From Phycisphaerales bacterium (GTDB lineage: Bacteria > Planctomycetota > Phycisphaerae > Phycisphaerales > UBA1924), in the NCBI GenBank assembly GCA_029260395.1, contig JAJDDJ010000001.1:248001-312000 (forward strand): 64,000 bases of DNA, written 5' to 3'. Under the pieces are notes generated by a model that saw nothing but the letters and a program-made list of their open reading frames with translations, was not told the DNA's origin and made no database searches. This document shows positions 18,030-26,745 of this stretch, in pieces. Within the stretch, counting starts at the first letter, position 1, and each line of letters starts with the position of its first letter. The translations under genes were made by a program, and so were the position numbers.

Positions 18030-18550
18030 AAGCGATCTGTGTTCCATTGGTCGTCGCGGGCGTCGTGTCGCTGAGTGGCTGCGGCGAGCGGAACGATGCA
18101 GGCCCCCCCACTATTCGGCTGGGCGACTCCGTCTGCGACGAGTGCAACATGATCATCAGCGACGAGCGGTGGGCCACAGCGACGATCGTCGCCGGCCCAC
18201 GGGGCTCCGAGCCACGGCTGTTCGACGATTTCAACTGCCAGGTCGGTTACGAGGTCGAGCACACCAATACCGAGATCTTGGCCCGATGGTCGCACGACCA
18301 CGCGACCGGCGAATGGGTGAGCACCGAGCAGGCGTTCTTCTTGATTTCGGGAGAACTGCGCACTCCCATGGGCTCGATGGTGGCCGCGTTCACCTCAGAA
18401 CCGGGAGCAGAGGCAGCGAGCCTTGAGTGGCCCGGCGAGGTGCTGACCTTCGAGGCCGCGTGGAAGCGTCTCGGCTTTGTTGAGGCCCGCATCCACACGG
18501 ATGGAGTTATGGCCCTACCGGCCGAACAGGAGCACACCAATGGCCCGTGA
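18026..18550 (+). CDS. nosL: NosL, copper-binding lipoprotein
   Basis: The 174-residue outer- or inner-membrane lipoprotein has a lipobox LSGC near residue 19 and the conserved NosL motif VCDECNMIISDERWA that binds Cu(I) through Cys and Met. NosL delivers copper to apo-NosZ. The later segment with LISGELRTPMGS is also typical of NosL. It overlaps nosY by four bases and the RIC gene by eleven. Confidence 0.93.
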   Translation: MKAICVPLVVAGVVSLSGCGERNDAGPPTIRLGDSVCDECNMIISDERWATATIVAGPRGSEPRLFDDFNCQVGYEVEHTNTEILARWSHDHATGEWVSTEQAFFLISGELRTPMGSMVAAFTSEPGAEAASLEWPGEVLTFEAAWKRLGFVEARIHTDGVMALPAEQEHTNGP

Positions 18551-19262
18551 GCTCACGCCCGCCATGACGGTCGGACAGATTGCCGCCAACTACCCCGGCT
18601 TGATCGTGGAGTTCGAACGCCTGGGCATCGACTACTGCTGCGGCGGCACACGAACACTCGGCGATGCCGCGGCTGCGATCGGACTCGAACCCACAGCGAT
18701 GGTCGACCAACTTACCGCGCACGAAGCCGAGCGATCAGACACCCGCGATTCGGTCGACTGCAAGGCCATGTCGATGACGGAGCTGGCCGACCACATCGAA
18801 CAGACGCACCATCTGTTCGCACGACAATCGCTGGAACGCCTCGAACAGCTGGTCGCCAAATGCGTCGCGGCCCACGGCAAGGAGGACCCGAGGCTCATCG
18901 AGTTGCGACGCACCATGGCTTCGCTGACCGAGGACATGCACGACCACTTTGTTCGCGAGGAACGCGTGCTCTTCCCGTGGCTTCGTCGGCTGGAACGCAA
19001 GTCCGAGATCCAGGGCGGTCCGCCGTGGAGTGTCCGCAGGCCCATCGACTGCATGGTCCACGATCATGACGATGTGGGCGATGCGTTTACGCGGATTCAC
19101 GAGCTGACCGATGATCTCCACGCGCCCGAGGGCGCGTGCTCGACGTGGAAGGAGTGCTACCGCGTGCTCGCCGACTTTGAACGCGACACCCACCTGCACA
19201 TCCACAAGGAGAACAACATCCTGTTCCCCGCGGGCATCGAGGCGGAATCCCGCCTCGGCTAA
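18540..19262 (+). CDS. ric: Iron-sulfur cluster repair di-iron protein (RIC/ScdA/YtfE)
   Basis: The 240-residue cytoplasmic protein begins with a ScdA_N domain bearing IDYCCGG, followed by a hemerythrin-like four-helix bundle with His/Glu iron ligands (HIEQTHH, HDHFVREERVLFPWL, VHDHDDVG, HLHIHKENNILFP). RIC proteins restore Fe-S clusters damaged by nitric oxide or oxidation. Translational coupling to nosL (11-base overlap) suggests it protects the cell, or the Rrf2 regulator's cluster, during denitrification. A 7-bp hairpin GAGGCGG/CCGCCTC at 19239-19256 spans its last codons, with no T tract. Confidence 0.93.
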   Translation: MARELTPAMTVGQIAANYPGLIVEFERLGIDYCCGGTRTLGDAAAAIGLEPTAMVDQLTAHEAERSDTRDSVDCKAMSMTELADHIEQTHHLFARQSLERLEQLVAKCVAAHGKEDPRLIELRRTMASLTEDMHDHFVREERVLFPWLRRLERKSEIQGGPPWSVRRPIDCMVHDHDDVGDAFTRIHELTDDLHAPEGACSTWKECYRVLADFERDTHLHIHKENNILFPAGIEAESRLG

Positions 19263-19720
19263 GGCCGGGCGCACTGGTGGAATGCCTCCGGGTAACTACG
19301 AGAGTGCTTCAGCCCACCAAGCACGGCGCTGAGCGGGCGAACTATCGGTGCACCAATGAACAGACCAGCGCACCCCCGCTCTCGGATTCGTCGGAACAGA
19401 CGGCCGGCATGGCGCCATGGCGCAACTGGTGCGGCTCCAAGCCCCACTGAGCCGCGCCACCGAGCCGAGCGGTAGCCCGTGCCGCTGCAACACGAAATGC
19501 CAAATCGATTGTCGATGGTGTCAGATATACGCTGGACAGCCGATTCGACAGCCAACAACCCGAAGAGCAGCCTGCACGCAAAGGCAGACGATCTGAGAAG
19601 CCATGCGATCGCTTGGGCCACAAGGCGCGCAGGGGCGCTTAGAAGATCGCCGACCCAAGTCGTTGGAATCAGCGGTCTGAGCAGCAGGCCGAACAGCATG
19701 ACGCCCAGCGAGCAGAGCAC
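19259..19720 (-). pseudogene. Weak candidate: membrane-protein-like frame, possibly decayed
   Basis: A 153-codon frame begins with a hydrophobic stretch (LGVMLFGLLLRPLIP, then LVAQAIAWLL). Its first half uses GC-ending codons like neighbouring genes; its second half does not, and no ribosome-binding site is obvious. A preceding in-frame region extends upstream to a stop near the 19790s without a good start. It may be the remains of a small membrane protein or may not be coding at all. Confidence 0.25.
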
Positions 19721-20282
19721 CGCAAATGGAGTACCCGATGCCGATCGGCGGGATGGTCGGTGCTGCTGCTCATCACCGCCACAACAGAACTGCTAATCAA
19801 GGCGCATATGTCGAGTAAGGCGCTGATGTTCGGGAGCAGATGCAATGGAGCCGCCGTGGAACACCTTGAGCACCCCGCCTCAATCGCTCGCTCCCGCAGG
19901 AACATCGACCCCATGCCGAAGAGCGCAATCCCCCGCGCGAAATCGAGCGAGTTGATCCGATTCTTGATGGATACAGGCTGAATCGCCCGTACCTAGGGGG
20001 TTGTCATCGTGCGTGGATCTTTTCTGGCACCAGCCTGACTCTCCCCGGTAGAGGCTCCACAGTTCATTTGAGTGTTCCTCCCGCTGCTCGCCGGTGGTCT
20101 CGTGCGTCCCCGGCGTTTTCACGCTGGAAGTTCCGACACCAGGCGCGGCAGCGGTGCTGAACCTGTCCGGGCTGGTCACCGGGCGATGGCGGTACGCCAA
20201 GGAGGGTTCTTCTCTTTGAACGGCCGGCCTAACCCCTCAAATTCGCGCTGGCTCCCTCGCTCAGAAGCCCTAAACTAGGCGT
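19263..20282. other. 1,020-base low-coding region with probable gene debris
   Basis: No intact family was recognised between the nos island and deoC. It contains a weak minus-strand frame (19259-19720) and a plus-strand fragment that reads like the end of a PEP-CTERM protein (20115-20219). Codon third-position G+C falls along the minus-strand frame, consistent with decay. Confidence 0.5.
20115..20219 (+). pseudogene. Remnant of a PEP-CTERM protein C-terminus
   Basis: In one frame the sequence reads VFTLEVPTPGAAAVLNL, then SGLVTGRWR and a stop a few codons later. This has the order of a planctomycete PEP-CTERM tail (VPTPGA, hydrophobic helix, Arg-rich end). No start or body of a protein precedes it, so it is best read as the end of a lost gene; chance similarity cannot be excluded. 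Confidence 0.35.
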
Positions 20283-21209
20283 ATGGGTTCTGTCACCACC
20301 GTTGACCGCGTCATGGCCGATGCTCGGGCTGCCTCGTTTGCGACTCGGTCGATCAAGACCGCCGCCAAGGATGCGGGCCTTCGGCTGGCCATGTCGATGG
20401 TCGATCTCACCACGCTCGAAGGCAAGGACTCGCCCGAGAAGGTCCGCTCATTGTGCGCCAAGGCCATCCGGCCGATGCCCGATGACGAGCGGGTGCTCGG
20501 CGAACGGCTGCCCAGCGTGGCGGCGGTGTGCGTGTACCCCTCGATGGTACCCGTCGCCCGCGAAGCACTCGGCACCAGCGGCGTGAAGGTCGCCTCGGTC
20601 GCGACCGGCTTCCCCAGCGGGCAGTACCCGCTGGACGTGCGCCTCCGCGACACCCAGCGGGCCATCGACGACGGCGCCGACGAGATCGACATGGTCATCA
20701 ACCGCGGGGCGTTTCTCTCGGGCCGGTACGACATTGTCGCAGAAGAAATCCGCGAGGTAACCGCTGTGTGCGCCGATGGCGGGCCGCAAGGCCGGGGCGT
20801 GCACCTCAAGGTCATTCTCGAGACGGGCGAGCTCGAAACATACGACAATGTTCGGCGCGCCAGCGATCTTGCGATCGAGCACATCAGGCCGGGCGACTTC
20901 ATCAAGACCTCAACCGGCAAGGTCAGCCCCGCTGCGACGATGCCCATCACGCTGGTGATGCTCGAAGCGATCCGCGAGAGCTGGCTCAGGGACGGCAAAC
21001 GAATCGGCATGAAGCCCGCCGGCGGAATCCGCACCGCCAAGCAGAGCCTGCATTACCTCGTGATGCTCAAGGAAACGCTCGGCGACGAATGGCTCACGCC
21101 CGACCTGTTCCGCTTCGGCGCGTCGAGCCTGCTCGACGACATTCTCCGGCAGATTGTCAAACGCAAGACCGGCCACTACGCGGCGAGCTACGACTTTGGA
21201 CTTGCTTGA
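20283..21209 (+). CDS. deoC: Deoxyribose-phosphate aldolase
   Basis: The 308-residue class I aldolase cleaves 2-deoxyribose-5-phosphate into glyceraldehyde-3-phosphate and acetaldehyde. Visible motifs are VCVYPSMV, EIDMVINRGAFLSG with the conserved Asp, the Schiff-base Lys in GDFIKTSTGK, and GMKPAGGIRT with the proton-relay Lys. It is longer than the E. coli enzyme (259 residues), mainly at the N-terminus. TAAACT ends six bases before the ATG with no Shine-Dalgarno, suggesting a leaderless mRNA. It is followed after 17 bases by aldehyde dehydrogenase genes that could oxidise the acetaldehyde. Confidence 0.93.
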   Translation: MGSVTTVDRVMADARAASFATRSIKTAAKDAGLRLAMSMVDLTTLEGKDSPEKVRSLCAKAIRPMPDDERVLGERLPSVAAVCVYPSMVPVAREALGTSGVKVASVATGFPSGQYPLDVRLRDTQRAIDDGADEIDMVINRGAFLSGRYDIVAEEIREVTAVCADGGPQGRGVHLKVILETGELETYDNVRRASDLAIEHIRPGDFIKTSTGKVSPAATMPITLVMLEAIRESWLRDGKRIGMKPAGGIRTAKQSLHYLVMLKETLGDEWLTPDLFRFGASSLLDDILRQIVKRKTGHYAASYDFGLA

Positions 21210-21226
21210 AGGAACGAGACCACGGC

Positions 21227-22768
21227 ATGACCACACTCGACCCGCAATCGCACACCGAAACCGTTCGCCGCACCTCCGCTGCGGGGCCGGGCCGTTCGCC
21301 CGCGCTCGAGTTCGCCAGCGCCTGGGACTACGCGCCAGCGCCCGAGAGCGTCAAGGTCGAGATCGCCAAGGTCTACGGCCACTTCATCAACGGCGCGTTC
21401 ACCCAACCTGATGGTGGGCCCGCACGCACGATGGCGACTATCAACCCAGCCACCGAAGCCGAGCTGGCGCAGTTCGCACGAGGCGATGCAGCGGACGTGG
21501 ATGCGGCGGTCAAGGCCGCCCGCGAGGCCCAGCCCAAGTGGGCCGCCCTGCCCGCCAAGGAACGCGGCAAGTATCTGTTCCGCATCGCCAGGCGGATGCA
21601 GGAGCGCGCACGCGAGCTGGCGGTCCTCGAAACGATGGACAACGGCAAGCCGATCAAGGAGAGCCGGGACGTCGATATCCCGCTCGCTGCGGCGCACTTC
21701 TTCTACCACGCTGGCTGGGCGGACAAGCTGCAGTACGCCTTTGCCGGGCGCACGCCCGAGCCGGTCGGCGTGTGCGGGCAGATCATCCCTTGGAACTTCC
21801 CGCTGCTGATGGCCGCGTGGAAGCTCGCGCCGGCGCTCGCCTGCGGCAACACGTGCGTGCTCAAGCCCGCGGAGACCACGCCGCTAACGGCGCTGCGGCT
21901 CGCGGAGATCTGCGCCGAGGTCGGCCTGCCCGAGGGCGTGGTGAACATCGTCACGGGCGACGGGGAGGCGGGCGAAGCGCTCGTCAAGCACCCGGGCATC
22001 GACAAGATCGCGTTCACCGGCTCGACCGAGGTGGGCAAGCGCATCGCCAGGGCGACCGCTGGCACGGGCAAGAAGCTGACGCTCGAACTCGGCGGCAAGA
22101 GCCCGAACATCATCTTTGAGGATGCGAGCCTCGACCAGGCGATCGAGGGCGTGGTCGCGGGCATCTACTTCAACCAGGGGCATGTGTGCTGTGCGGGCAG
22201 TCGGCTGCTGGTGCAGGAGTCGATCGCGGACGAGGTCACCAAGCGGCTCACGCACCGCCTCCAGACGCTTCGCGTGGGCGACCCGCTGGATAAGAACACG
22301 GATGTGGGCGCGATCAACTCGCGGCCGCAGCTCGACACCATCAACAACTACCTCGGCCGTGCGCGCGAGGAGGGCCTGCAATGCCACTCGCCCTCAACAA
22401 GCGCACTCCCCAAGAACGGCTACTGGTGCAAGCCGTGCTTCTTTACGGGCGTTCAGCAGAGCCACACGCTCTCGCGCGAGGAGGTGTTCGGCCCGGTGCT
22501 CGCCGTGCAGACGTTCCGGACGCCCGAGGAAGCGATCAGCCGGGCGAACAACTCGCCGTATGGGCTGGCTGCGGGCGTGTGGACGGACAAGGGCTCGAAG
22601 ATCTTTGAGGTCGCGGGGCAGCTCAAGGCGGGCATCGTGTGGCTGAACACGTACAACCGGTTCGACCCGGCTTCGCCGTTCGGCGGGTACAAGGAGTCTG
22701 GCTTCGGCCGCGAGGGCGGCATGCAGGGGCTGCGGGGGTATGTGCGGCTTGACGGAGGTGCGAAGTGA
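21227..22768 (+). CDS. Aldehyde dehydrogenase, catalytic half of an ALDH16-like pair
   Basis: The 513-residue NAD(P)-dependent aldehyde dehydrogenase has the expected motifs: IIPWNFPLLMAAWKLAPAL (Asn for the oxyanion hole), GSTEVGKRI, the general-base Glu in LELGGKSPN and the catalytic Cys in NQGHVCCAGSRL, plus EEVFGPV. Its length is normal for the family. The stop overlaps the next ALDH-like gene by four bases, and deoC is just upstream, so the likely job is oxidation of acetaldehyde or another aldehyde from deoxyribose breakdown. The substrate is inferred from context only. Confidence 0.9.
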   Translation: MTTLDPQSHTETVRRTSAAGPGRSPALEFASAWDYAPAPESVKVEIAKVYGHFINGAFTQPDGGPARTMATINPATEAELAQFARGDAADVDAAVKAAREAQPKWAALPAKERGKYLFRIARRMQERARELAVLETMDNGKPIKESRDVDIPLAAAHFFYHAGWADKLQYAFAGRTPEPVGVCGQIIPWNFPLLMAAWKLAPALACGNTCVLKPAETTPLTALRLAEICAEVGLPEGVVNIVTGDGEAGEALVKHPGIDKIAFTGSTEVGKRIARATAGTGKKLTLELGGKSPNIIFEDASLDQAIEGVVAGIYFNQGHVCCAGSRLLVQESIADEVTKRLTHRLQTLRVGDPLDKNTDVGAINSRPQLDTINNYLGRAREEGLQCHSPSTSALPKNGYWCKPCFFTGVQQSHTLSREEVFGPVLAVQTFRTPEEAISRANNSPYGLAAGVWTDKGSKIFEVAGQLKAGIVWLNTYNRFDPASPFGGYKESGFGREGGMQGLRGYVRLDGGAK

Positions 22769-23634
22769 ACGATCGCCTGCCCATTCTCAAGACGTACAAG
22801 CTCGCCATCGGCGGGGCGTTCCCCCGCACCGAGAGCGGCCGATCCATCGCGATCAAGAACCCCGCCGGCGAAGTGATCGCCCACACCTGCCACGCGAGCC
22901 GCAAGGACCTGCGCAACGCGGTCGAGGCCGCCCTCACTGTGCAGCCCAAGTGGGCTGGCGCAAGCGCGTACCTGCGCGGGCAGATCCTGTACCGCATGGC
23001 GGAGATGGTCGAGGGCAAACGCACCGAGCTGGCTGAGGCGATCAGCGCCACCGGTGCCACCACCACCGAGGATGCACGCACGGAGGTGGACCGGTGCACG
23101 GATCGGCTGGCGTGCTTTGCGGGCTGGACCGACAAGTACCCGCAGGTGCTCGGCTGCCACAACCCGGTGACGGGGCCTTACTACAACTTCAGCGTGCCCG
23201 AGGCGACGGGCATCGTCGGGGTGCTGGCGCCGGACTCCCCGAGCCTGCTCGGGCTGATCTCGCTGATCGCTCCGGTGCTCTGCAGCGGCAACGCGGTGGT
23301 CGTGCTCGCGAGCGAGACCAACCCGATCCCCGCGTGCGTGCTGGCCGAGGCGCTGGCGACGAGTGACCTGCCCGGCGGTGTGTTCAACCTGCTGACCGGG
23401 CAACGCGATGAACTGGTCGAGCATTTCGCTTCGCACCGGGAGATCAACGGGCTGTCGGCAGCGGGCGTGAGCCAGGCGCACCGGGCCACGCTCGAAGCGG
23501 GCGCTGCCGAGAATCTCAAGCGAGTGCGCGTGCTGGTTGAGCCTGATTTCACCGATGACAGCGGGTTCGAGAGCCCCTGGTCGATCGAGCCGTTCGTCGA
23601 GACGAAGACGATCTGGCACCCTTCCGGGGCGTAA
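22765..23634 (+). CDS. Truncated, non-catalytic aldehyde dehydrogenase-like protein (second half of ALDH16)
   Basis: The 289-residue protein matches the N-terminal NAD-binding part of aldehyde dehydrogenases (IGGAFPRTESGRS, VQPKWAGASAYLRGQILYRMAEM, VLAPDSPSLLGLISLIAPVL) but stops before the catalytic domain; no Cys motif is present. A GTG start in a GTGA overlap couples it to the active enzyme. Full ALDH16 proteins have one complete ALDH domain followed by a second partial one in a single chain of about 800 residues; the two products here add up to 802. It is therefore probably a structural partner rather than a broken gene. The coding sequence is clean with no frameshift. Confidence 0.8.
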   Translation: MNDRLPILKTYKLAIGGAFPRTESGRSIAIKNPAGEVIAHTCHASRKDLRNAVEAALTVQPKWAGASAYLRGQILYRMAEMVEGKRTELAEAISATGATTTEDARTEVDRCTDRLACFAGWTDKYPQVLGCHNPVTGPYYNFSVPEATGIVGVLAPDSPSLLGLISLIAPVLCSGNAVVVLASETNPIPACVLAEALATSDLPGGVFNLLTGQRDELVEHFASHREINGLSAAGVSQAHRATLEAGAAENLKRVRVLVEPDFTDDSGFESPWSIEPFVETKTIWHPSGA

Positions 23635-23874
23635 TCGGCGGGCGTGACCTTCGCACACCGGGCGTTGGTTTAAAAAAAACACCTGCTCGGACTTAAACGG
23701 TTCGACAACGGTACGGGCGCCTGAGGAACCCTCTGGGTTCGCTCATGATCGCTCGCTGTTCGTAGGCCTGCGCCGCTCCCCCGAGTTTTCCTTTGCACGC
23801 GGAGCCCGGATCACGGACACTGCGGTTATCGGCTCTGCCCGAAAGACCCGCGAAACCTATCCAAGGAGCTCGCT

Positions 23875-25926
23875 GTGAGAGGTTCGAGTATCAGAAGCGT
23901 CGCCACGCTGCTTGCGTTCATGTGCACGTTGGTGCTGGCCACTGAGAGCGCGACGGCCCAGAAGTCGCTCCGAACGACCAACGGCCGCGCGAGCGCCACG
24001 AAGCAGAACCCGATCCTCCCCGGGCAGCGGTCGGATCTTGAGTTCAAGATCCATAAGGCCCAGTTCCTCAAGACGCCCTGCCCAAACGACCCGAACAAGA
24101 AGATCCTCACGGGCCTGATGGCGGAGGTCGAGATCAAGTGGGTGACCGCAACGGGCTTCATGGGCGCTCAGTCGGTGCAAGCCGAGTCCAAGGGCAACGA
24201 AGACGGCGACGACTTCTTCACGATCCAGTGGAAGGGCGCGAACCGCTGGACACTCCAGAGCATGACCCGCAACGGCGTGGGCGTGTTCGCCGGCGCCAAT
24301 CCCGAGGGCGCTCAGGGAGGCAACGGCACCTGGGACGGCGCGCGCGTCACCCCGCCCTCTGGCTTCGAGAACGGCAAGCCCAACCCGGTGACGTACGTCA
24401 TGATCTGGTCTTACACGCCCCAGCCGGGCGACCAATGCGAGGTGTACGGCCTGCCCATCCGCGGGTGGTACATGCACAGCTACAACGACGACTACCACTT
24501 CTGGGCCGACACGGCGGTCGGGGTCTCGGTTGGCTTCCCCTGGAGCGTGAGCATCAGCGGCACCGTCGACGGCACGAGCGAGCACTGCTGGACCAAGCAG
24601 CTCAATGACCCTACTGGCAAGAACCACGTCGTGACGTTCAAGCCGCCGGGCGACTGCATCCCCACCAACACGTGGTGCCCGTTGCCGGCCGTCACACCGA
24701 GCCCCGATCCGTCGGGCTCCATCGATCCGAGCGGCACCAACAACAACGTGAACCCCGGAGGCAACGCCAAGATCACCGTGACGGGCAACAACATCGAACA
24801 GGCGATCATCACTCCTCGCGCGCCCGACGGAGACCGCCTGCAGGTCGACAGCCAGATCATCACCATCGGTGCGCCGTGCGACACGGGCTGCATGTTCGAG
24901 GTCTTCATCAACGTGCCCGCGGACTATTCCGACGATGTGGTTGAGGTTGAGATCGCGCTCTTCAACGCGGTTGGCGGCCTGTTCCTGCTGGACAAGACAC
25001 TCAACGTCATCGCCCCGCCTCAGAATCCGATTGTGCAGATCCTGCCGCCCAACCCCGACGGCTCGGTCGAGCCCGGCTCGATGATCCAGGTGCTCATCGA
25101 TGACCAGTCGCCCGACGCGGACCTGTTCACCGTCTCCCAGAGGCTGCAGGCGATGGTCGTGAGCACGTTCGTGCTGCCCGAGCAGCCGACCGACGGCGAG
25201 GACGGCATGAGCCTGATGCTCCAGCAGGTCGGCCCGGGCCTGTTCGAAGCGCAGATCCCCATCAACGCCGCCAACATCTTCGCGGGGGGCATGGGCAATC
25301 CGATGAACGGCGTGATCGAGGCCAACGACGGCGACCGCATCCACATCGGCTACGAGGACAACGACCAGCCGACCGACATGAAGTCGATCGACTACCGCTC
25401 ATCACCCGACAGCATCCCCTACTACGCTGATGAACTGCCGCCCGTGGGCGGCGTGTATGCCGTGGGCATGAGCACCGGCGCGCCGAACGCCTGGGGCGTG
25501 TGCGAGATGGAGCTGCCCTTCCAACTGCCGCCCGGGGCCGACGGCACCGCGTACATGAACATGATCGCTCAGGAGATCATCAACAACTGCCCGGGCACGA
25601 ACGTGGCCGTGGCCTTTGATGGCCGGCTCACCGGCAGCGGTGATTTTGGCGCGGTCGGGCCGCTGATGAGCGATCCTGGCTACGAGCTGCGCCTTGCGCC
25701 TGGCTGTCCGGGCGACATCGCCGACGAGTTTGGCAATCTCGGCGGTGACGCCATGGTCAGCTTCGGGGACTTCCTTGCTCTGCTGGGCCTGATCGGGCCT
25801 TGCCCCGGCGGCGTGTTCGGCTGCACGGGCGATATCGCCGACGACTTTGGCAACCTCGGCGGTGATGCCTTGGTCAGCTTCGGGGACTTCCTCGCGCTGC
25901 TCGGCCTGATCGGTGCCTGCCCGTAG
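23875..25926 (+). CDS. Large secreted protein with two C-terminal GC-type dockerin repeats
   Basis: The 683-residue exported protein begins at GTG 23875 (AAGGAG nine bases upstream) with signal peptide VATLLAFMCTLVLATESATAQ. The body is beta-rich and acidic with several Ig-like or IPT-like looking segments (for example VNPGGNAKITVTGNNIE and VEPGSMIQVLIDDQS) but no domain I can name. It ends in two 39-codon dockerin-like repeats. In other bacteria dockerins hold secreted proteins to cohesin partners; no cohesin was identified here. A terminator follows at about 25967. Confidence 0.8.
   Translation: MRGSSIRSVATLLAFMCTLVLATESATAQKSLRTTNGRASATKQNPILPGQRSDLEFKIHKAQFLKTPCPNDPNKKILTGLMAEVEIKWVTATGFMGAQSVQAESKGNEDGDDFFTIQWKGANRWTLQSMTRNGVGVFAGANPEGAQGGNGTWDGARVTPPSGFENGKPNPVTYVMIWSYTPQPGDQCEVYGLPIRGWYMHSYNDDYHFWADTAVGVSVGFPWSVSISGTVDGTSEHCWTKQLNDPTGKNHVVTFKPPGDCIPTNTWCPLPAVTPSPDPSGSIDPSGTNNNVNPGGNAKITVTGNNIEQAIITPRAPDGDRLQVDSQIITIGAPCDTGCMFEVFINVPADYSDDVVEVEIALFNAVGGLFLLDKTLNVIAPPQNPIVQILPPNPDGSVEPGSMIQVLIDDQSPDADLFTVSQRLQAMVVSTFVLPEQPTDGEDGMSLMLQQVGPGLFEAQIPINAANIFAGGMGNPMNGVIEANDGDRIHIGYEDNDQPTDMKSIDYRSSPDSIPYYADELPPVGGVYAVGMSTGAPNAWGVCEMELPFQLPPGADGTAYMNMIAQEIINNCPGTNVAVAFDGRLTGSGDFGAVGPLMSDPGYELRLAPGCPGDIADEFGNLGGDAMVSFGDFLALLGLIGPCPGGVFGCTGDIADDFGNLGGDALVSFGDFLALLGLIGACP
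25705..25923 (+). repeat. Two tandem GC-type dockerin repeats (copy set 2)
   Basis: Two units start at Cys codons 25705 and 25822, exactly 39 codons apart, with cores DAMVSFGDF and DALVSFGDF. Confidence 0.85.
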
Positions 25927-25966
25927 CCCCGTGCAGTGATCAGAGCCCTATAGGAACCACGCACCC

Positions 25967-26002
25967 GCCACCCTGCTGCCTATCAGTTGGGTGGCTTTCT
26001 TC
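25967..26002 (+). terminator. Probable terminator after the 23875 gene
   Basis: GCCACCC (25967-25973) and GGGTGGC (25989-25995) form a 7-bp stem with a 15-base loop, followed by the pyrimidine run TTTCTTCT. Confidence 0.6.
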
Positions 26003-26077
26003 TGCGCTCAGAGCCCGCGAGCGATGGCCCGCAGGAGGGCTGATCCCCTACCATGCGCACGCACCCTGACCGCACAA

Positions 26078-26151
26078 GCCCCCGTAGCTCAGTTGGATAG
26101 AGCATTGCTTTCCTAAAGCAGAGGTCCCAGGTTCGAGCCCTGGCGGGGGTG
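26078..26151 (+). tRNA. tRNA-Arg (anticodon CCT)
   Basis: Acceptor GCCCCCG/CGGGGGT (one terminal G-U), D-stem GCTC/GAGC, anticodon stem TTGCT/AGCAG around loop TTCCTAA with anticodon CCT, and T-arm CCAGG-TTCGAGC-CCTGG all pair. No CCA is encoded. TACCAT 24 bases upstream is a candidate -10 box. Confidence 0.95.
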
Positions 26152-26167
26152 TTCCGGATGGCTTGGT

Positions 26168-26626
26168 TTACCGCGAGTAGCCCGACGGCGTCGATGGGCT
26201 TCGCACGCTGTCCGCTTGCAGCGCTGAGAAGTTCAGCCCGCCCGGCCCGAACATCGTCGGCAGCGGCTTGGTGCCCTCGCCGGGCATCAGCGGGATGTTC
26301 CAGTCGATCACGCCGAACACCTCTTCGAGCACATCGTACGCGAGCAGCAGGTCGTCGCCCGCGAGCAAACGCGGTGCGGTAGCAAGGCCGACGTTCGCCA
26401 CCGAGTGCGTGGTCTTGAGCGTGGTCAGGTGGTCGAGCCGTTGCGACCGCTCGGGGTCGGTGGTCGGCCGCTTGAGCACAGCACGCTGCTCGCTCTTGAG
26501 GTCGCTCTCGACGCGGTTCGAGAGCCGTTTGATCTCCTGCTTGCGCGTGACCGAGCAGCCGGTGAGGGACACCAAGACCGCGATCAGAAGCAGGCCAAGG
26601 GTTGCGCGTTGCAGTGTGTGGTGCAT
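26168..26626 (-). CDS. Small lipoprotein of unknown function
   Basis: The 152-residue protein has a classical lipoprotein signal (LGLLLIAVLVSLTGCS, lipid-attachment Cys near residue 24). The rest is charged and partly helical (QEIKRLSNRVESDLKSEQ) with no family I recognise. It is expected to be membrane-anchored on the periplasmic side. It ends only 16 bases from the tRNA-Arg gene on the opposite strand. Confidence 0.7.
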   Translation of the reverse strand: MHHTLQRATLGLLLIAVLVSLTGCSVTRKQEIKRLSNRVESDLKSEQRAVLKRPTTDPERSQRLDHLTTLKTTHSVANVGLATAPRLLAGDDLLLAYDVLEEVFGVIDWNIPLMPGEGTKPLPTMFGPGGLNFSALQADSVRSPSTPSGYSR

Positions 26627-26699
26627 GGTGCAAGCGTAGCAAAGTTTGGACGAAAACTCTCAGAACGAGCCGCGACTGTGAGGGAGCGGTCTTGAAGAG

Positions 26700-26728
26700 T
26701 TCACCACAGAGGCACAGAGAGCACAGCG
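26700..26728. repeat. CACAGAG-type dispersed repeat fragment
   Basis: The stretch TTCACCACAGAGGCACAGAG followed by AGCACAG resembles a dispersed intergenic repeat seen in many bacterial genomes, whose spurious translation contains LCSLCLCGE. One partial copy is visible here, between two minus-strand genes. Confidence 0.5.
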
Positions 26729-26745
26729 TTGGAGCGGAAGGCGAG

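Noticed and set aside
19239..19256. Intrinsic terminator at the end of the RIC gene
   Set aside because: The 7-bp hairpin lies within the coding sequence and no T tract follows.
22765..23634. Second aldehyde dehydrogenase as a pseudogene
   Set aside because: The frame is intact, starts by overlap with the first gene, and matches the partial second domain expected in ALDH16.
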